Assembly: GCF_010183535.1 (NCBI RefSeq)
Contig: NC_071330.1
Span: 11,389,717-11,453,716, forward strand
Origin: Caenorhabditis remanei
Taxonomy: Eukaryota > Nematoda > Chromadorea > Rhabditida > Rhabditidae
Reading direction: 5' to 3'
DNA length: 64,000 nucleotides
Below, piece after piece: positions 60,201-64,000 of this stretch. Both the position numbers and the translations under genes were made by a program. The notes below the pieces were generated by a model. The model did no database searches, had not been told where the DNA came from, and saw only the letters and a list, made by a program, of their open reading frames with translations. Positions within the stretch are counted from its first letter, which is position 1, and each line of letters begins with the position of its first letter.

Positions 60201-60989
60201 TAAACAGATCACCAACTATCCGATGAATTTACTCACTTTCACACTTCCAGTTGTCTTCAAATTCGCCAGATTTCTCTTCGTCAACACATTGAGCAGTGTC
60301 GTTTTTCCAGCACCACTTGGACCGATAATCGCTGTCACTTCGCCAGGACGAGCAACTCCGAATACTGGAAAAATATTAAAATAGCTAAAATTTTTCAGAA
60401 AACTTTGCACTTTTCTTCTAATTTCTATAAAAATATTCGAAAAAAAAATTCAGTTTGTCGAATGAATAGTTTTTAAGCACTTTGTTAAGCACTTTGTCAC
60501 GAAATTTCATTACCTTTCGAGGTTTTGAAACATAATTATTTGGGTAAAACTTTGAAAAATGCTGTTTTTTTTTTTTCAATTTTTCGATTTCAGAGAATTC
60601 TTGTGTTTTTGAACATGCTCCGAATATTCGGCTTACCATTATCCAAAATCCGTCTTTCCACTGTCAATTTCTCGATATCGCTGACTTTTTGTGGACAACA
60701 TGCCCGGAAAATTCCACGTTTCGGCACATTTTCAGTTTCCTCCGCGTCCTGAAAATATTTTTGTTTATTCGATTTTTGATAAATTTAAAAGTACCGCAAC
60801 TGAAATATCATGCCAAGTGAGAGTCATTTTCGGACGCATTTCTTCGACGAACTGGAAAAGTTTTGTAAAAAATTATTTACTAAAAAAATTCAGAAAACTC
60901 ACTGATTTCTCTGCTTTATTGATATCGGAATCAGTATCAACGACACTCATTGACTCTATTGAGCCACTTATCATGTTAGTTTTGAGCAT
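51211..60989 (-). CDS. White-family (ABCG) ABC half-transporter, about 659 aa, ten exons
   Basis: Exons: 60903-60989, 60795-60851, 60637-60748, 60237-60364, 53408-53590, 53094-53359, about 52812-53047, 51938-52239, 51442-51880, 51211-51380. NBD-first order, as in the White/ABCG group: Walker [13 protein letters not shown], signature [16 protein letters not shown], Walker [15 protein letters not shown]-loop TIHQPSS. The membrane domain follows in exons 8-10 (for example [27 protein letters not shown]), ending IRVKRRT. The start [20 protein letters not shown] sits 6 nt after a TTTTTCAG acceptor, a probable trans-splice site. The end of exon 7 is the weak point: only the donor A|GTGGAA keeps frame with exon 8. 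It belongs to the C. elegans wht family, with an N-terminus resembling WHT-1, but I will not choose the ortholog. The intron 53591-60236 contains two opposite-strand genes. Confidence 0.9.
53591..56786. other. ABC-transporter intron, part upstream of the nested LRR gene
   Basis: About 3.2 kb of the 6.6-kb intron without a supported gene. It should contain the promoter of the nested plus-strand gene at 56787. Short open frames (for example 54495-54743 and 55720-55962) lack splice context. Confidence 0.45.
56787..58541 (+). CDS. LRRC58-like leucine-rich-repeat protein (379 aa, five exons), nested gene
   Basis: Exons 56787-56881, 57166-57408, 57459-57659, 57706-58062, 58298-58541, all GT-AG and in frame, giving 379 aa. 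A Ser-rich start ([13 protein letters not shown]) is followed by LRRs of about 23 residues, for example [47 protein letters not shown] and [20 protein letters not shown]. The C-terminal module has [34 protein letters not shown] and PRC, the cysteine-containing C-terminal segment I know from vertebrate LRRC58. The length also fits (about 371 aa). That family has been linked to cullin E3 ligase substrate recognition, stated from memory. A TTCTTTCAG acceptor at 56762-56770 may be a trans-splice site. The gene lies on the opposite strand inside the ABC-transporter intron. Confidence 0.88.
58836..59719 (+). CDS. Small secreted protein, 117 aa, two exons, nested gene
   Basis: Exon 1, 58836-58937, encodes a signal peptide ([27 protein letters not shown] following) and ends AAG|GTGAGA. 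Exon 2, 59468-59719, after TTTTTTTACAG, adds [20 protein letters not shown] and a region with four cysteines in total (NC, DC, VC, PC), followed by a Thr/Lys-rich tail ending KMKIQAE. The frame is preserved, with 34 plus 83 codons. I recognise no family. The four cysteines could form two disulfides. It lies downstream of, and in the same orientation as, the LRRC58-like gene, within the ABC-transporter intron. The 530-nt intron carries a short dispersed repeat (GTCAGAGGAACGCCAGTC). Confidence 0.7.
59825..59947. repeat. Near-perfect palindrome around TTCGCGCCCAAAACACTTTA
   Basis: Left arm (about 59825-59878) and right arm (about 59889-59947) are almost exact complements, from AAAGTTTGGCCAA through TTTTCGCGCCCAAAACACTT to a loop of roughly 10 bp (GTTCACAAAT), then back. 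It sits about 100 bp beyond the stop of the small secreted-protein gene, and in the ABC transcript lies within the large intron. Confidence 0.85.
59956..60093. mobile_element. Short TTAGCGCGGCACGCTTCTTA-type palindromic element
   Basis: Left end GCGCGGCACGCTTCTTACAA and right end AGAGCGCAGTTGTAAGAACT pair as inverted repeats. The interior GGTGCGAAATTGAGAGACTC is shared with 37622-37759 and 47338-47474. It abuts the palindrome at 59825-59947. Confidence 0.75.
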
Positions 60990-60993
60990 TTTT

Positions 60994-61390
60994 TGCTGAA
61001 AAAGAAGAAAACTTTAGCTGAAAAAAGTTCGCGATTGAAAAATTTTAAGAAAGCTTTAAATTTCAAATTCGCGCGCAATGGTGTCCGCAAACACCGTGAC
61101 GTAAGATCACGGAAATTGTCGTAGCGGAAAAATGATTCACCTCCAAGATTCTAATCGACTTTCAACCGAGTGAAATGATAAAAAATTGTAAAAAGGAATA
61201 AAAAAGAAGTGATCATGTGAAGAAATTCATAAGACAAACAAACAGAATCGATACTCGTCATCAACAAGAGCTCCCCGATGCACATAGATGACGATTGTGT
61301 AAATGATAAGTGGAGACATTCTTATCATCCTACACAACCGAAAAAGGCAAAAGACCTAAAGTATTTCATTTCTTCAAGATTTTGAAAGAA
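60994..61390. promoter_or_regulatory. Divergent intergenic region (ABC transporter / 61.4-kb gene)
   Basis: About 400 bp separates the start codons of the minus-strand ABC gene and the plus-strand gene at 61391, so it should hold both promoters. It contains TTTTTCAG at the edge of ABC exon 1. I see no other feature. Confidence 0.45.
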
Positions 61391-63043
61391 ATGGAAGAGA
61401 GCCAAGAATCGAATTTCTCACTTTCCAAATTCGACGCGTAAGTTTTACTCAAAATGGGTTACTGTAGTCCTGTCCTGTCAGGACTACAGTAACCCAAATA
61501 CTTGAAAATGAAATTAATAACTTTTTCTCTTCAGAAATGAAGATGGATCTTTGAGCCAATATATGTCAATTAATGTAAGTCTGTTTATATCTTCTATTTA
61601 CTATCTCTTCTCTTTGCCAACGCTCCATTGATAAGATAACCCCTGTTATAGGAATGTGAACGTGAAATTCAAATGTTGGAACGAGACATCCGTCAACAGA
61701 AAGAGTCAAGTTCAAATGCAAAGACTGCGATAACATTCGGTCAACTTCGGAAAATACACTCGTATGTCTATTCCCTCTTTACCCCCTCCTCCCGTCTGCC
61801 TTGATAGCTCAGTTGGGAGAGCGTTAGACTGAAGATCTAAAGGTCACCAGTTCGATCCTGGTTCAGGGCAATTCCTTTTTCTTTTTTCTTCATCAAATGT
61901 GTTTTTTTTAGTTTATCCACTATGCTGGGGCCTCATAAGGAATTATTTTACGAAAGGATATGTCGGGCCGCCGAAATTCAAAGGGCTTCTTTGAAAAATC
62001 GACTGAAGTCTAATATAAATGTATGAATTCGATTCGGATTCTCAGAATCTTCAGTTTATCGAAAATTTCAGAAATTCGAGCCGAGCACTCCGTTATCATT
62101 CACCCAGGGCGGTTTTGACTCATCTCAAAACTCGTTATCAGCTTCGGAAAGTCAGAATTTCGTAGTGACGCCCACTACTCTACATAACCTTTTTAATAAC
62201 TCGGTAAGTGTGTCCATCTGTGTTTCCTGATGTCCAGATGTCCGTATTTTCAGAGGAAAAACCAGATAGAAATGCTGGCTCCGTTGGCATCAGAAGAGGA
62301 GCTCATGAGATTTCCAGCTGAAAGACAATTCGATTTAATGCAGATCGGATTCAGTTATGATGAAGTGAAACAGTTGTTGGAGATGTTTGACAAATATAAA
62401 AATGATGTTCAGGAGATTAATAGACATAACACTTTGACTCAGGTAAACATGAAAGATTACGCGTATTTTTTGGGAAAATTTTCGTTTGATATCTATTTAT
62501 CTTTCATCTTGAGTTATGATCGTTAAAAGTTCTAAAGAGAAAGAGAGATCAGAGAAGACAGACACTCTCGTTTCTCTGCGCTCTCCCGTCTCTCGCTCGT
62601 TCAACTTCAAATTGTCATAACTTTCGAGCTGATAAAGCTAATCAAAGATTTCCAACAAGTAAAATTTTACACTGATATAGCTCTTCTTCTTTTCAAGATA
62701 AATCCATATTCAGGTTCTCAATCAATTCTGCAACTACATCTCAATGTACGCTCCACCGAACCTGAAGTTGATCTCATCTGCTTTCAATTTATTGGAACTT
62801 GGAAATCCTGCGAATGAAGTGAAGAGAGTTCTTCTGAAAGCGGTGAGACATCTGACTCACAGACACACAGACAGACAATACTAATTTCAGCGTCGTCGTG
62901 AAGATTCAGAAGAGTCAGACGTGGCTCCATTTGTCAAGAAATCGTGTCCTTCATCACAATCTCCTCGGTCTCCGAATAGAGATGAGCTACTCTTGGGTCT
63001 AGATCGATCCCCTCCGAGTGATGATGGAACTCAGAAAGTTTAA
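61391..63043 (+). CDS. Uncharacterised 302-aa protein, eight exons
   Basis: Exons 61391-61437, 61535-61574, 61652-61761, 61912-62020, 62072-62203, 62254-62442, 62714-62842, 62891-63043, all GT-AG and in frame; total 302 aa. It starts MEESQESNFSLSKFDANEDG. Predicted features are an N-terminal coiled-coil-like stretch (ECEREIQMLERDIRQQKES), a Ser/Thr-rich middle (FTQGGFDSSQNSLSASESQN), a helical C-terminal half (EEELMRFPAERQFDLMQIGF, LLEMFDKYKNDVQEINRH) and a Ser/Pro-rich tail (SCPSSQSPRSPNRDELLLGL). No catalytic motif or membrane segment is visible and I recognise no family. Intron 3 contains a tRNA-Phe on the same strand. Intron 6 contains a dispersed repeat (62525-62700). Confidence 0.82.
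61798..61870 (+). tRNA. tRNA-Phe (anticodon GAA)
   Basis: A 73-nt cloverleaf. Acceptor stem GCCTTGA pairs with TCAGGGC (one T-G pair), discriminator A. D arm is GCTCAGTTGGGAGAGC. Anticodon loop CTGAAGA gives GAA. T arm is CCAGTTCGATCCTGG. A B-box-like GGTTCGATCC-type sequence is present (AGTTCGATCC). No intron. It lies inside intron 3 (61762-61911) of the protein gene, on the same strand, with a T-rich stretch after the 3' end (CCTTTTTCTTTTTT) that can terminate RNA polymerase III. Confidence 0.97.
62525..62700. repeat. Dispersed repeat in intron 6 (GACACTCTCGTTTCTCTGCG)
   Basis: ACAGACACTCTCGTTTCTCT and GCGCTCTCCCGTCTCTCGCT, followed by GTCATAACTTTCGAGCTGAT, in the complementary orientation to the copies near 39.0, 40.7 and 44.1 kb. 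Confidence 0.55.
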
Positions 63044-63375
63044 ATTATACGGTATTGGAATCACGCTCTATTGATAATCTAGTTTTGTATCAATATTCCT
63101 CATTGATTTCAAAATCTACAAATTTATTCAAAATCAAATAATTATTACAAAAACCGGTAAGCTCGAAATACAATTTTTAAAATCTGATCCCAAAATTATT
63201 ACAATTACAAAAAGAGAAGAGAAATATGAAAAGAATATAGTGCAAAAAGAAAGAGACCTAAAACCGAGTACTTTTCTGAAATTGACCTATTCGAATTGTT
63301 TCGTAAAAATCAATACTGACAAAAAGCATTTGAAAATCTATATCATTCGAATTTCAGTTAGAGAGATGGAGAGAT

Positions 63376-63513
63376 TTAGAGTTTAGTTGCCATAATGAAC
63401 ATGACTCCTTCTCCATCCAAAACGTATTTCTTGGCGTTTGCAACGTCGAGTCCAACGGCGACGAGAGCATCGAGAATCATTTGTTCACGGAGGTTGAGGA
63501 GATGGAAGATGGT
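63376..63513 (-). CDS. Last exon of a gene continuing beyond the right edge
   Basis: Acceptor ATTTCCAG at 63514 onward, then 45 codons and a TAA at 63376-63378: TIFHLLNLREQMILDALVAV, GLDVANAKKYVLDGEGVMFI, MATKL. It reads as an alpha-helical C-terminus with no strong motif; I do not recognise the family. Upstream sequence (63514 to at least 64000) looks like intron with an inverted repeat, so the rest of the gene lies to the right of the window. Confidence 0.65.
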   Translation of the reverse strand, partial: TIFHLLNLREQMILDALVAVGLDVANAKKYVLDGEGVMFIMATKL

Positions 63514-63742
63514 CTGGAAATGGGATAAAATGAGGAAAACTTGATGCACTTTTTGATAGCTAGCTTTTTTTATGTTATGTGTGTTCGAAGTTAACAAATT
63601 AAGCATTTTCAAACTTTGAGAGTCTACAGTACCGGTCAAAAGGTTGTAAACTTCGGCCGTTTTCAGTTGAAAATGTCCAACTTTGAGAGTGTGTCGTCGC
63701 AATAATGTTAGTCCGATCAAATAGATTTTAATGAATTATACA

Positions 63743-63960
63743 GATCAAAAGTAGAGCTTCATTTTTGTAGTTTACAACTTTTTTGTACGAGCATTCCCTA
63801 GCAAATTACATGTCGACAAAGTAATTTCTCCCTCACATCGTCCCATTTCAGTGCAAAATAGAGTGGTTTTTGAGCTGTCCCCTTTAAAAGACCATAACTC
63901 TCTAGAGAGTGACCGTACAAAAAGTTGTTAACTACGAAATTAAAGCTCTATTTTTGATCT
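63743..63960. repeat. Inverted repeat GATCAAAAGTAGAGCTTCAT ... GAGC/CTCTATTTTTGATC
   Basis: GATCAAAAGTAGAGCTTCAT to TTGTAGTTTACAACTTTTTT (63743-63787) is mirrored by GTACAAAAAGTTGTTAACTA to AAAGCTCTATTTTTGATCTG (63914-63962). Arms of about 48 bp, imperfect, around 125 bp of unrelated DNA containing a further ATAACTCTCTAGAGAG. Probably a small non-autonomous element in the intron of the gene ending at 63376. Confidence 0.7.
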
Positions 63961-64000
63961 GTAGGATCCAATAAAAACCAACTAGGTGTGACAATCAGAA

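Overview
This is nuclear DNA of a Caenorhabditis-type nematode. Genes are split by short introns (about 40-70 bp) with a TTTTCAG-like 3' splice consensus. Several start codons follow bare splice acceptors, as expected for spliced-leader trans-splicing. Intergenic DNA is AT-rich and full of small palindromic repeats. The encoded proteins for KIN-18 and NMT-1 match the C. elegans proteins closely but not exactly, so this is probably a relative such as C. remanei, C. brenneri or C. briggsae; the species cannot be fixed from the window.

Layout. 1-11 kb: no convincing gene; purine-rich + strand, dispersed repeats, one near-perfect palindrome (1330-1472) and a 77-bp minisatellite (about 10055-10395). 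11-18.4 kb: a segmental duplication carrying three copies of one uncharacterised gene (two in direct orientation, the third inverted), with a multi-exon gene for a membrane protein with a C-terminal RING finger between copies 1 and 2. 19.1-20.7 kb: nmt-1 (N-myristoyltransferase) on the minus strand, divergent from kin-18 (TAO-type Ste20 kinase, 23.36-27.11 kb, plus strand). 28.4-35.6 kb: a mevalonate kinase gene (mvk-1-like, minus strand) with an unusually long reconstructed product, an in-frame 63-nt candidate cassette exon, and three palindromic elements in its introns. 35.6-51.2 kb: about 15.6 kb without a supported gene, strongly purine/pyrimidine asymmetric and repeat-laden. 51.2-61.0 kb: a White-family ABC half-transporter (minus strand) whose 6.6-kb intron holds two opposite-strand genes, an LRRC58-like leucine-rich-repeat protein and a small secreted protein. 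61.4-63.0 kb: an uncharacterised 302-aa protein gene with a tRNA-Phe(GAA) in its third intron. 63.4 kb to the end: the last exon of a minus-strand gene that continues beyond the window.

The recognised genes are mostly housekeeping (lipid modification of proteins, isoprenoid synthesis, kinase signalling). There is no prokaryote-like operon or defence system. The most unusual content is the mosaic inverted gene triplication, the nested genes, the expanded mevalonate kinase, and the dense population of short palindromes and dispersed motifs.
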